Both the position numbers and the translations under genes were made by a program. Positions 28,198 through 36,524 of a stretch of 64,000 bases of DNA are shown in pieces. The DNA comes from CBDFLT01 sp965249225 (GTDB lineage: Bacteria; Chloroflexota; Dehalococcoidia; Lucifugimonadales; G963668185): contig CBDFLT010000006.1 in NCBI GenBank assembly GCA_965249225.1, forward strand, positions 124,001 through 188,000, written 5' to 3'. Numbering within the stretch: the stretch's first letter is position 1; each line of letters starts with the position of its first letter. Under the pieces are notes generated by a model. It was not told the origin of the DNA. It saw only the letters and a list, made by a program, of their open reading frames with translations, and did not search any database.

Positions 28198-29069
28198 TGG
28201 GGCTTTCCAGGCGAATTCGCCTGGTTACTCGTGAAGCGACGGCACTGTGGGGTCGCATTACCGTTCCTCGCAGGCCGGGTGCGGTAATACTGGCATACCA
28301 TAGGGTAGGGGGAGGAACGGCTCAAGAGCTGGACCTTCCCACTGAATCCTTCGAGTACCAGATGGGCCATCTTAGCGAACACCACCGCATCGTGTCCCTG
28401 GACGAAGCCATCGAAATGGGTCGTGAGTCTACTTGGTCAGAAGACGTATTTGTCATTACCTTTGACGATGGGTACGAGGACGTCTACCTAAACGCCTTTC
28501 CCATCCTCCAGAAATACAAAATCCCGGCTATGATGTACCTTGCCACCGATTTCATAGAGAGGGGCCGTGCGTTACCCTGGACTCCCGATGGGGCGCGACC
28601 ACTGACATGGAGCCAGGTAGGGGAGATGATCGACTCTGGGCTTGTGTCGGCGGGTTCGCATACCCATACCCATCCTAATCTCGGTAGGCTGAGCGAGGAC
28701 GAGATCCAGGGTGAGCTGATGGCGTCCAAACAGCTTCTGACGGACAGACTCGGCGTGGAGAACGTCCACTTCTCCTATCCTATGCCGTCGAGGGTACCGG
28801 GGGATTTCTGTCCTCCAGCGGCCGACAGTCTGGTAAAACGAGGCTTTCTCTCCGCCACTATTGGAGGATACAGCAAAAATCTGCCTCCTCTCGCCATTCA
28901 TGGGCTCACCAGGGTACCCGTGCAGCAAAGCGATACGCCCGGGCTCTTCCGCGCCGGGCTCGAGGGATACCTGAGGCCCTACGCGCGACTCTCGGGACTG
29001 GTGCATGGACTGAGAGGCATTCGAGAAAGGGTGCTTCGGGGCCGTAATTCCGAAAGGGGCTGGTACTGA
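28191..29069 (+). CDS. Polysaccharide deacetylase (NodB domain, CE4)
   Basis: VILAYHRVGG opens the NodB fold; VFVITFDDGYEDVYLNAFPI holds the first catalytic/metal motif (TFDDGY), and SHTHTHPNLGRLSEDEI the metal-binding H-x-x-x-H type segment. FSYPMPSRVPGDFC is the third motif, with Pro-Met where Pro-Phe/Tyr is usual. No signal peptide is seen, so it may act in the cytoplasm or be anchored by a partner. TTG 28191 overlaps the preceding gene by 7 bp. Confidence 0.82.
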   Translation: MVVGLSRRIRLVTREATALWGRITVPRRPGAVILAYHRVGGGTAQELDLPTESFEYQMGHLSEHHRIVSLDEAIEMGRESTWSEDVFVITFDDGYEDVYLNAFPILQKYKIPAMMYLATDFIERGRALPWTPDGARPLTWSQVGEMIDSGLVSAGSHTHTHPNLGRLSEDEIQGELMASKQLLTDRLGVENVHFSYPMPSRVPGDFCPPAADSLVKRGFLSATIGGYSKNLPPLAIHGLTRVPVQQSDTPGLFRAGLEGYLRPYARLSGLVHGLRGIRERVLRGRNSERGWY

Positions 29070-29070
29070 C

Positions 29071-30039
29071 TTGAATAAAGCACGACGGGTACTCGTAACC
29101 GGAGGCGCCGGCTTCATCGGCGCTAACCTGGTCCGCGTCCTGCTGGGGCGTGGCTATGAGGTCACGATCCTGGACGACCTCAGCGCGTCCAGTGGGAGTC
29201 ACGTAGAGGAGCTTCCCGTCGAGTTCGTCCGAGGAGACATCCTCGACCCCACAACTATCGAGCAGCTGGTCCCCGGCAGTTATGGGATCATCCACTTGGC
29301 CGCCCAGGCCGGAGTGCCCACTTCCCTTGAGGACCCCAGGCGCGACAGCGAAGTGAACGTCACGGGCACCTTGAATCTGCTGGAGGCGTGCAGAAACTCG
29401 TGCCCGGACGCGCGGTTCGTGTTCGCCTCGTCCAATGCTCCTCTCGGCAGGCAGGAGCCACCCGCGACAGAGGACAAGGCACCGCTGCCCGTCTCGCCTT
29501 ACGGGGCCAGCAAACTGGCCGGTGAGGCCTATTGCCTCGCGTATCACGGGTCATGGGGTGTGGGCACGGTGGTGCTCCGATTCGCCAATGTGTACGGCCC
29601 TTTCTCCGGCCACAAGAGTAGTGTCGTCGCCAGGTTCTTTCACGACATTATGAGTGAAGACCGAATCATCATCCACGGAGACGGGCACCAGACACGCGAC
29701 TTCCTGTATGTCGGCGACCTGTGTAACGTCATCGTGTTGGCCATGGAGAGAAAAATCAGCGGCGAGGTGTTCCAGATCGCGACTGGGATTGAAACCAGCA
29801 TACTTGAGCTTTCGACGCTGGTGCAGGAGGTGGTGGAGAGGAAGCTGGTTCTAGAGCACGCTCCGGCGCGGGCGGGGGACGTTCAGAAGAGCTACTCAAC
29901 GGTGACGAAAGTGGAAGAGGTTCTCGGTTGGCACTCAACCGTAGAGCTAAAAGAAGGCTTGCAGGCCACCTGGAAGTGGTTTACGTCCCAGAGGGAGACT
30001 GAGGGGTTCTCTGCAAGCGAAGGCACTCGCCAACCGTGA
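29071..30039 (+). CDS. NAD-dependent epimerase/dehydratase
   Basis: Extended SDR with VLVTGGAGFIGANLVRVLLG at the N-terminus and YGASKLAGEAYCLAYHG as the catalytic Tyr/Lys. The strand that normally reads 'SS-x-x-VYG' is FASSNAPLG, a variant seen in some UDP-sugar epimerase-like proteins. LRFANVYGPF and GDGHQTRDFLYVGDL are typical of nucleotide-sugar 4-epimerases. Likely makes or interconverts a UDP- or GDP-sugar donor for the locus. TTG start one base after the deacetylase stop. Confidence 0.82.
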   Translation: MNKARRVLVTGGAGFIGANLVRVLLGRGYEVTILDDLSASSGSHVEELPVEFVRGDILDPTTIEQLVPGSYGIIHLAAQAGVPTSLEDPRRDSEVNVTGTLNLLEACRNSCPDARFVFASSNAPLGRQEPPATEDKAPLPVSPYGASKLAGEAYCLAYHGSWGVGTVVLRFANVYGPFSGHKSSVVARFFHDIMSEDRIIIHGDGHQTRDFLYVGDLCNVIVLAMERKISGEVFQIATGIETSILELSTLVQEVVERKLVLEHAPARAGDVQKSYSTVTKVEEVLGWHSTVELKEGLQATWKWFTSQRETEGFSASEGTRQP

Positions 30040-31217
30040 GAGTAGTGGCTATAGACGATGCGCCTGTCTGGACCGACGGCGAGAGATACTCGATGCCCAA
30101 CCCCATGAACCGCTTCTACGAGCAGTTGGCGTGCGAGCTCGGCGAGGTGGTGGTTTGTGGTCCCACCAGCCGTGTCTCGGCGGATGTCGTGAACCGCGGG
30201 CATATCGCCGATCCAGGACTGGTCCGGTTCGCTAGCAGACCTTACTATGAGTCTCCAATGGACTTTTTGGCCAGGGGGGTCTTGCTGATAGTGCCGACGG
30301 TCTGGGCCCTATGGCAAGCCGTTAGGTCGGCCGACGTGGTATATCTTCGGCTTCCTTCAGTTGTGGGTCTGATGGCGTATGGGATGACGGTTGTGCGCGG
30401 GCGCCCGAGGATAGTCCAGATCAAGGGGAGTTGGCATGCATCGGTGGGAGACCGGTTTCTAGGCGCTATGAAAGCGCTGGGGAAAGCCCTTGTGAAGGTC
30501 TTCGCGATGGGTGACTATTTCATCGCCCGCAGAAGCACGACCTTGGTTCACACCGATGACCACTATCGGAGGGCCAACACCGGTAAGAACCGCGTACATA
30601 TGGCCATCGTGAGTCTCGTGAGCCAGGGCGACATCCGTGGTCGAGAGGACACGTGTCAGGAAACTCCGGTCAAGCTTCTCTTTGTGGGTCGTGTCTCTCC
30701 GGCCAAGGGTCTGGAATATGTGATGCGCGCTCTATCAGAGATGGACGAACCGCGCCCCACATTGCGGATCGTGGGTACGGGACCCGAGCTATCGAGGTTA
30801 CATCAGCTCGCCGATGGTCTGTCGCTTGACTCACTGGTCTCGTTCGAGGGGAACCTGGGGCATGGTGACTCTTTAATGGAGGTCTATCGGACCTCCGACG
30901 TGTTCATACTCCCTTCGGTGACCGAGGGGATACCCAAGGTGATTTTCGAGGCCATGGCTTCGGGTATACCTATTATCGCCACCGAAGTTGGGGGAATCCC
31001 TCATGTGATCCAGCACGAGGTCAATGGCCTTCTCATAGCCCCACGATCAGTACGTCATATCAAAGACGCGGTGTCGCGTCTGGTGTCCGATGCCAGCCTC
31101 CGCAAGGGCATCATTTCAAAGGGGTATGAGACTGTGAGCCACTATACATTGGAGAGCACCGCGAAAAGCGTGGCCGGAATCATCCGAAGCGAGGTGAAGG
31201 AGGCCGGCGGTATGTGA
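30036..31217 (+). CDS. GT4 glycosyltransferase, last gene of the glycan run
   Basis: The N-terminus (MRVVAIDDAPVWTDGERYSM) is divergent. The donor half is standard: KLLFVGRVSPAKGLEYVMRA, LPSVTEGIPKVIFEAMASGI with E-x7-E, and IATEVGGIPHVIQHEVNGLL. Hydrophobic segments near residues 80-95 and 105-120 could hold it on the membrane. GTG overlaps the epimerase stop (GTGA). A hairpin about 60 bp downstream marks the end of the uninterrupted + strand gene run. Confidence 0.85.
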   Translation: MRVVAIDDAPVWTDGERYSMPNPMNRFYEQLACELGEVVVCGPTSRVSADVVNRGHIADPGLVRFASRPYYESPMDFLARGVLLIVPTVWALWQAVRSADVVYLRLPSVVGLMAYGMTVVRGRPRIVQIKGSWHASVGDRFLGAMKALGKALVKVFAMGDYFIARRSTTLVHTDDHYRRANTGKNRVHMAIVSLVSQGDIRGREDTCQETPVKLLFVGRVSPAKGLEYVMRALSEMDEPRPTLRIVGTGPELSRLHQLADGLSLDSLVSFEGNLGHGDSLMEVYRTSDVFILPSVTEGIPKVIFEAMASGIPIIATEVGGIPHVIQHEVNGLLIAPRSVRHIKDAVSRLVSDASLRKGIISKGYETVSHYTLESTAKSVAGIIRSEVKEAGGM

Positions 31218-31276
31218 CTTAAGCTCTTCTGACGGCGGTAACACCGCCTGATGTAAAACTACCACTGTTTGCTGAA

Positions 31277-31299
31277 GGGGCGACCTGATCGGTCGCCCT
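31277..31299 (+). terminator. Hairpin after the glycan locus
   Basis: GGGCGACC (31278-31285) pairs perfectly with GGTCGCCC (31291-31298) around a 5-base loop, with a G-T pair possible outside. It is followed by a weak T-rich stretch (TTATGTATTTCT). Placed 60 bp after the last glycosyltransferase, it is a likely intrinsic terminator, though the T tract is imperfect. Confidence 0.6.
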
Positions 31300-31394
31300 T
31301 ATGTATTTCTATGACGTGACCAAGCTGACCCGGCGTAGGTTACAATGGAGCCGGACAAATCGGAGTTATAGAGTCGGCTCCAGGAGGTGCCAGT

Positions 31395-32606
31395 ATGGCC
31401 GTGTCCGTTCACTATAGTTTGGCAGGTGGTCCGGTCAAAAAAGAGGACCTGGAGGGACTACCCCAGGAGCTCGCCTTCTCAGTCGAGGAGTACCAGGGGA
31501 GGCTAGACAAGGTGAGACGAGGTATGGGGGAGATGGGAGTGGAGGTGCTCGTCGTGCAGCATCCGTCCAACGTGCTGTACTTATCCGGCTACCAGAGCTT
31601 CGCTATGTACCAGGATGAGTGCGTCATCCTACCGATCGAAGGTGACCCTTCACTCATAGTCCATCCCCCCGAGCTAGGCGGCGCGTTATTGCATTCGTGG
31701 TTCGGACACATTTATGGCTATGAGGCCGACAAAAGCCGCGAAAGTTACCAGGCCAAGCTCCTTACAGAAAAGGGATTTGGTCGGTCGAAGATCGGAATTG
31801 AGAAGCAAAGCCTGGGGGTACCGGCGGGACACTTTGAGGCCTTAGGAGAAGCGTTATCAGGGGCCATGCTAGTTGACGGCTCGGGTCTGGTTGAGGCGGT
31901 GAAAATGACGAAGTCTCCGAAGGAGATCGAGTATCTGAGGGAGGCCGCCCGTATTACCGACCTTGGGACCCGTGCGACGATCCAGGCGGCGGGTGAGGGC
32001 AAAACGGACCAGGACATGGCGGCGGCGGGCTATCAGACGATGATCCAAGCGGGCAGCGAGTACATGTGCTTAGGCCCCATAGTGACTACAGGGCGACGCT
32101 CGGGAGTCCTCCACTCCAATCACAAGCGCGTCCGGCTTAACAAGAGTGACAGCATCCTCATAGAGGTGGGCGGGTGTATTCAGCGTTACACCGCTCCGAC
32201 CATGCGGTCGGTGTCGATCGGAGAGCCCAAGCCTGAGGTCAAACGAGTGGCGGACGCGTGCATTACGGCCCTCGGGAACGTCCTCACCACGATACGCCCA
32301 GGGATAACGGCGGACGAGGTCGCGAAGGCCGGATGGGAAGGAATCGCCATGGCCGGCGAAGACTTCGTCTTTCACGGCAACTTCGGCTATGCCGTTGGGG
32401 CCGGGTTTCCACCAAGCTGGGCCGACGGCACCGCGCTCATCGAGAGCGGCATCCAGACCCGCCTTCAGCCGGGAATGGTGTTCCATCATCCTATAGCCCT
32501 GCGCCGGCTGGGGCAGTATGGAGTAGCTTTCAGTGAGACCTCAGTGGTCACAGCGGAAGGATGTGAGGTGTTGACCAGTGTGGAGCGTCAGCTAGCGGTG
32601 AGGTGA
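31395..32606 (+). CDS. M24-fold hydrolase (creatinase/ectoine-hydrolase-like)
   Basis: The N-terminal creatinase domain (residues ~30-165; VLVVQHPSNVLYLSGYQSFA) is followed by a pita-bread domain from ~170. The usual five M24 metal ligands are mostly absent: the D-x-G site reads SILIEVGGCIQRYTAPTMRS, the His site reads GYAVGAGFPPSWADG, and the first Glu site is VFHHPIALRRL; only the Glu of FSETSVVT remains. These substitutions match the creatinase/ectoine-hydrolase (DoeA-like) branch rather than Xaa-Pro aminopeptidases, so C-N hydrolysis of a small compound is more likely than peptidase activity. CAGGAGGTG precedes the ATG. Confidence 0.72.
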   Translation: MAVSVHYSLAGGPVKKEDLEGLPQELAFSVEEYQGRLDKVRRGMGEMGVEVLVVQHPSNVLYLSGYQSFAMYQDECVILPIEGDPSLIVHPPELGGALLHSWFGHIYGYEADKSRESYQAKLLTEKGFGRSKIGIEKQSLGVPAGHFEALGEALSGAMLVDGSGLVEAVKMTKSPKEIEYLREAARITDLGTRATIQAAGEGKTDQDMAAAGYQTMIQAGSEYMCLGPIVTTGRRSGVLHSNHKRVRLNKSDSILIEVGGCIQRYTAPTMRSVSIGEPKPEVKRVADACITALGNVLTTIRPGITADEVAKAGWEGIAMAGEDFVFHGNFGYAVGAGFPPSWADGTALIESGIQTRLQPGMVFHHPIALRRLGQYGVAFSETSVVTAEGCEVLTSVERQLAVR

Positions 32607-32649
32607 CCGGAGCCACTTCCCTGGCATTTGGTTAACGTAGGTAAGGCAT

Positions 32650-32685
32650 ATAGAGGCGATCCACCGGGTCGCCCCTATATTTTTA
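32650..32685. terminator. Bidirectional terminator between convergent genes
   Basis: ATAG-A-GGCGATCC (32650-32662) pairs with GGGTCGCC-C-CTAT (32666-32678) around an ACC loop. One A/C mismatch and one T-G pair interrupt a 12-bp stem. ATTTTTAT follows on the + strand, and the other strand has an A/T-containing flank. It lies between the M24-fold gene and the convergent thioredoxin-domain gene. Confidence 0.78.
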
Positions 32686-32712
32686 TCCGCCCGACGCAGT
32701 CGACCTGGGACT

Positions 32713-34758
32713 CTATTCCGCCAGCTGCTCGGATAACGCCTCGGGCTCGTTGACTGGTAGCTGGCAGACGTAATTCTGGCAGACGTAGGCCGTAGACCTT
32801 CCGTTGAGCCTCTCGCGGCCCTGCATGAGAGGTAGGCCGGCCAGATCGTCGTCACCATCACTACGTCCGATGAGGACATGGTTCGGTATGAACTGCCGGT
32901 GTACTTCCGCAAGCAACGCCTCCGTGCCACGGTCTCGCGGGTCGCCGACAATCGCGACCTCTTTGACATTCGACAGATAGAAGTCCAAAGCACACAGCCA
33001 GTGGCCAAAGCCCGTAGGTGATTGGACCATGAGTTCACGAAGTGAACGCATGGCCGTCAACGCATGACTGCGAAAGCCGTCGTCGCCCGTTATCACCGCC
33101 AGGCGCAGCAGCACATCAACCGCCATGGAGCTCCCGGCTGGTATAGCGTTGTCGGTGATATCGCGCGGCCGAATGATAAGCTCCTCATGGTCGCGGCCCG
33201 TGTCGTAGAACTGCGCAGAGGCCCCGTCCCAGAACAGGTCCACCATCGCCGTACCCAGTCCTATGGCCTCGTTCAGCCACCTCGCGTCCAGGGTCGCCTC
33301 GTGCAACGCGATGAGACCGTCTATCAGGAACGCGTAGTCCTCCAGGTAGCCGCGTAGCTTAACTCCGCTATCTTTATAGGTCCGCAGCAGACGCTCGCCA
33401 TCGCGTAGGTTATCCAATAGAAACGCGGCGTTCCGCTCGGCCACTCGTGCGTAGTCGGGTCGACCAAGCACCGCGGAGGCCTGTGCAAACGCCCTGAGCA
33501 TCAGTCCATTCCATGAGGTGAGGATCTTTTCGTCGCGCTCAGGTCGGATACGGCCATCCCTCACCTCCAGCAGCCTGGCCTTGCAGCGACTCATAAACTC
33601 GTCGAACTCCCCTTCGGTCATGCCCACGTTCTGTCGTACTTCGGCAGCATCGCCGGACACGCTGAGGATATTGCGTCCCTCGAAATTACCGTGGTTGGTC
33701 ACTCCGAAATAACGGTTGATGACCTCACCGTTCTCTTTCCCCAGCACGTCGATGATTTCATCCTGCAACCATATGAAAAACTTGCCCTCAACGCCTTCGC
33801 TGTCGGCGTCCTGAGCCGAGTAGAAGCCACCGGACTCATCGGTCATCTCTCTTAGGACATAATCCAGTGTTTCCTCTACGATCCTTCTGTACAGAGCCTT
33901 GCCCGTGGCCTGATATGTGTGCAGATAGAGTTTTGCGAGGAGGGCGTTGTCGTAGAGCATCTTCTCGAAGTGGGGGACGAGCCAGAACATGTCGGTGGAG
34001 TAGCGATGGAAACCGCCGCCTATCTGGTCGTAGATCCCGCCGTGCGCCATGCGCTCCAATGTCAGCTCCACCATATCCAGCGCCTTCGAATCGCCGGTAC
34101 GGAGGTGGTAGCGAAGGAGGAACTCGTAGGTCATGGGCTGAGGGAACTTAGGCTGGGTTCCGACGCCGCCATAGTCGTAATCGAACTGTTCGGCCATGCC
34201 TCGCCGCGCTTGATTCAGGAGCTCGTCGGTTAACGGCTCGATCCCTCGCACGCCCAAAGACATCTGCTGTATTTGTCGAAAAAGCCTGTCGGTGGTGAGC
34301 AACACTTCGCTGCGGTTCTCCCTGTAGTGCTTCGCCACGACGCTGAGTACCTTGGGGAACCCGGCCATCGAGCCTAGGTCTTGCGGGGGAAAGTACGTGC
34401 CGCCGAAGAAGGGCCTGCCGTCGGGGGTCAGGAACACGGTCATAGGCCAGCCGCCTTGTCCGGTCATAATTTGGACCGCCGTCATGTAGATGGAGTCGAT
34501 GTCTGGCCGCTCTTCCCTATCTACCTTGATGCAGACGAAGCTCTCGTTCATCAGGGCGGCTATGTCCTCGTTTTCGAACGACTCTCGCTCCATGACGTGG
34601 CACCAGTGGCACGCCGAGTAGCCGACACTCAGCAGGATGGGCTTGTCCTCCGCCTTCGCTCTTTCAAGGGCCTCGGGGCCCCAGGGATACCAGTCCACCG
34701 GGTTGTGAGCGTGCTGGAGCAAGTAGGGACTGGACTCGTTAATAAGTCGATTGGCCAT
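32713..34758 (-). CDS. Thioredoxin-domain protein YyaL/SPATA20-like (DUF255)
   Basis: A 681-residue protein of the YyaL/spermatogenesis-associated-20 family. The start MANRLINESSPYLLQHAHNP and the thioredoxin-like site C50-H-W-C53 (SACHWCHVMERESF) are signatures, followed by QGGWPMTVFLTPDGRPFFGG. The long C-terminal part is an (alpha/alpha)6 barrel resembling N-acylglucosamine epimerases. The cellular role of the family is not settled; thiol redox function is inferred from CHWC. It begins 6 bp after the thioredoxin-NHL gene, so the two form a two-gene operon of thioredoxin-fold proteins. Confidence 0.88.
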   Translation of the reverse strand: MANRLINESSPYLLQHAHNPVDWYPWGPEALERAKAEDKPILLSVGYSACHWCHVMERESFENEDIAALMNESFVCIKVDREERPDIDSIYMTAVQIMTGQGGWPMTVFLTPDGRPFFGGTYFPPQDLGSMAGFPKVLSVVAKHYRENRSEVLLTTDRLFRQIQQMSLGVRGIEPLTDELLNQARRGMAEQFDYDYGGVGTQPKFPQPMTYEFLLRYHLRTGDSKALDMVELTLERMAHGGIYDQIGGGFHRYSTDMFWLVPHFEKMLYDNALLAKLYLHTYQATGKALYRRIVEETLDYVLREMTDESGGFYSAQDADSEGVEGKFFIWLQDEIIDVLGKENGEVINRYFGVTNHGNFEGRNILSVSGDAAEVRQNVGMTEGEFDEFMSRCKARLLEVRDGRIRPERDEKILTSWNGLMLRAFAQASAVLGRPDYARVAERNAAFLLDNLRDGERLLRTYKDSGVKLRGYLEDYAFLIDGLIALHEATLDARWLNEAIGLGTAMVDLFWDGASAQFYDTGRDHEELIIRPRDITDNAIPAGSSMAVDVLLRLAVITGDDGFRSHALTAMRSLRELMVQSPTGFGHWLCALDFYLSNVKEVAIVGDPRDRGTEALLAEVHRQFIPNHVLIGRSDGDDDLAGLPLMQGRERLNGRSTAYVCQNYVCQLPVNEPEALSEQLAE

Positions 34759-34764
34759 CTTCCG

Positions 34765-36255
34765 CTAGACCCCCTTCAGGGTCAGGGTGTCCACTTCACC
34801 GGTCTGTAGGTCCGCTACGCGGATAGCGTGATTGTTGGTGTCGGCGATAAAGAGCCGGTCGCCGGCGATGCTGATCCCACCGGGCTCGCGGAACCGGGCC
34901 TGCGTCGCCGGACCATCGCGGTCTCCGGTTTCGCCGTCACCCAGGAACGTGGCGGCGGTCTGGGTAATAGGGAATATCCGTTTGATCTTGTTGTTGTAGG
35001 TGTCCGCGATAAACAGCACGTCGTCCAAGATGTCGATCCCGAGCGGATGCTGCATCCGCACCTGGGCTCCGACGCCGTCGACGTCGCCAAAATCGAAAAG
35101 ACCGACACCGACGATGGTACTCACCCTCCCATCGGTGTTGATGTCGGCCGTGCGAACGGCGCTGGTCTCGCTGTCGGTGAAGTATAGTTTCTGACCGTCG
35201 GTAGCCATTCCACTGGGCTGCGCGAGCTGGGCATGGGCAAGGGGGCCGTCTTCGATATTCTCGCGGCCGGTGCCCGCGTGCGGCCGTACCTCGTGGGTAT
35301 CGAGATCCAGCCTCCAAAGCTGGTGAAGCCCGGCCATGGCTATGTACAAGCTCCCATCGTGAAGAGCCAGGTCCCAGGGCGATTTCAGCGGCGTGGACGC
35401 ACCCACGCCGCCGCCGTGAGACTTTTGGGCCTGTTCGCCGGTGCCAGCGATCGTTTTAACGTTTTTGTTAGCTAGGTCAATGGCCCGAATGGCGTGGTTT
35501 TTGGTATCGGCCACGAATAGGAAATCGCCGGCTATGGCAAGCCCTTGGGGGTCGTTGAAGCGTGCCTCGTCGAAACCGCCGTCGGTCAGACCCTTATCGC
35601 CTGAGCCCACGACGTGCTGGACATCGCCGTCGAGGGATGAGACGACGATACGCTGATGATTGGAGTCGGCGATGAAAAGGCGTCGTGAGGCCGCGTCTCC
35701 CAGTACTTTCCCCGGAAAAGACAGCGGCCGCTCCCATTCCTTCTCCTGCTCCAGCTTGAATTTGAGGGGCCGCCTGTCGATAAGGCCTTTTTCATCGAAC
35801 TCCTGAATCATGTCATTCAGGAGCTGGTCGAAGGTCTCTAGAGGTATCTCTCCCTCCTGTCTGCCTATTAGCTTGCCTTCAGGGTCTATGAAGAAGAGAG
35901 TTGGCCAGGCCCTGGCGGCGTAGCGCTGCCAAATTATGAAGTCCTGGTCGTTGACCACGGGATGCGCGATATCGTAGCGGAGTATGGCCTGACGCACGCT
36001 ATCCGTGGCCTTCTCAGCCATGAACTTGGCCGAGTGGACGCCTACTACCGCCAGCTCACCGGCGTATTTTTGCTCCATTTTCCGCAACTGCGGAAATATA
36101 TGCATGCAGTTAATTCAGCAGTAGGTCCAGAAATCCAGGACCACCACCTTCCCTCTAAGGTCACTCAGTCGTAGAGGGTTTTCGGTGTTCAGCCAATCCA
36201 AGCCCTCGGCGAACTCCGGCGCGGCTACTTTTCCCGCATATGACCTAGTGCTCAC
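34765..36255 (-). CDS. Probable selenoprotein: thioredoxin-like + NHL propeller (NHLRC2-like), UxxC
   Basis: The reading frame starts at GTG 36255, with AGAGGA 5-6 bases upstream, and runs to 34765 with a single in-frame TGA at 36115-36117. Before it lies APEFAEGLDWLNTENPLRLS then DLRGKVVVLDFWTYC, after it INCMHIFPQLRKMEQKY. NHLRC2-type proteins have WTYCCINC here, so the TGA is codon 47 and takes the place of the first Cys of C-x-x-C: U47-I-N-C50. A hairpin fitting a bacterial SECIS follows. The product would be 496 residues: thioredoxin fold to ~165, then about six NHL blades (LADSNHQRIVVSSLDGDV type). Without Sec insertion it would be a 46-residue stub, with possible restart at ATG 36105. 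A nonsense mutation is the alternative. Confidence 0.78.
36079..36096 (-). promoter_or_regulatory. Candidate bacterial SECIS for the thioredoxin-NHL gene
   Basis: Read on the - strand, TTTCCGC pairs with GCGGAAA (7 bp) around the tetraloop AGTT. The loop starts 26 nt after the TGA, and its second base is G. This agrees with the general bacterial SECIS description as I recall it: an apical loop roughly 16-37 nt downstream, with G in the first two loop positions. It lies inside the coding frame, as bacterial elements do. Confidence 0.65.
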
Positions 36256-36524
36256 TTATTCCTCTTTGCTTTGTGGTTTCTGCGTCGAGTAGGGTGAAAC
36301 CTGCGGTACGTCCTCTCGAAGCCCCGACTCGCTCAGCACACCACCCATATTACAGGCTTGAACACGGATCGAACAGAGTTGCTGACAGCGCTAAGCCAGC
36401 GCGCCCTCATCTCACTCGCTGTGAGCTGGAATGAATTACGGCACCACGGCGCTGCTGGCGGTCTAAGGAGTCACCCAAGCCGAGTGATCAGGAACAGTGG
36501 GTCACGAAAACGGTGAAAGTGTGT

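Noticed and set aside
36256..36524. Possible gene or RNA in the 270-bp gap between the Sec candidate and the CARDB gene
   Set aside because: Only a short CTCAC/GTGAG hairpin is seen; no frame, no terminator-like T tract and no recognisable RNA.
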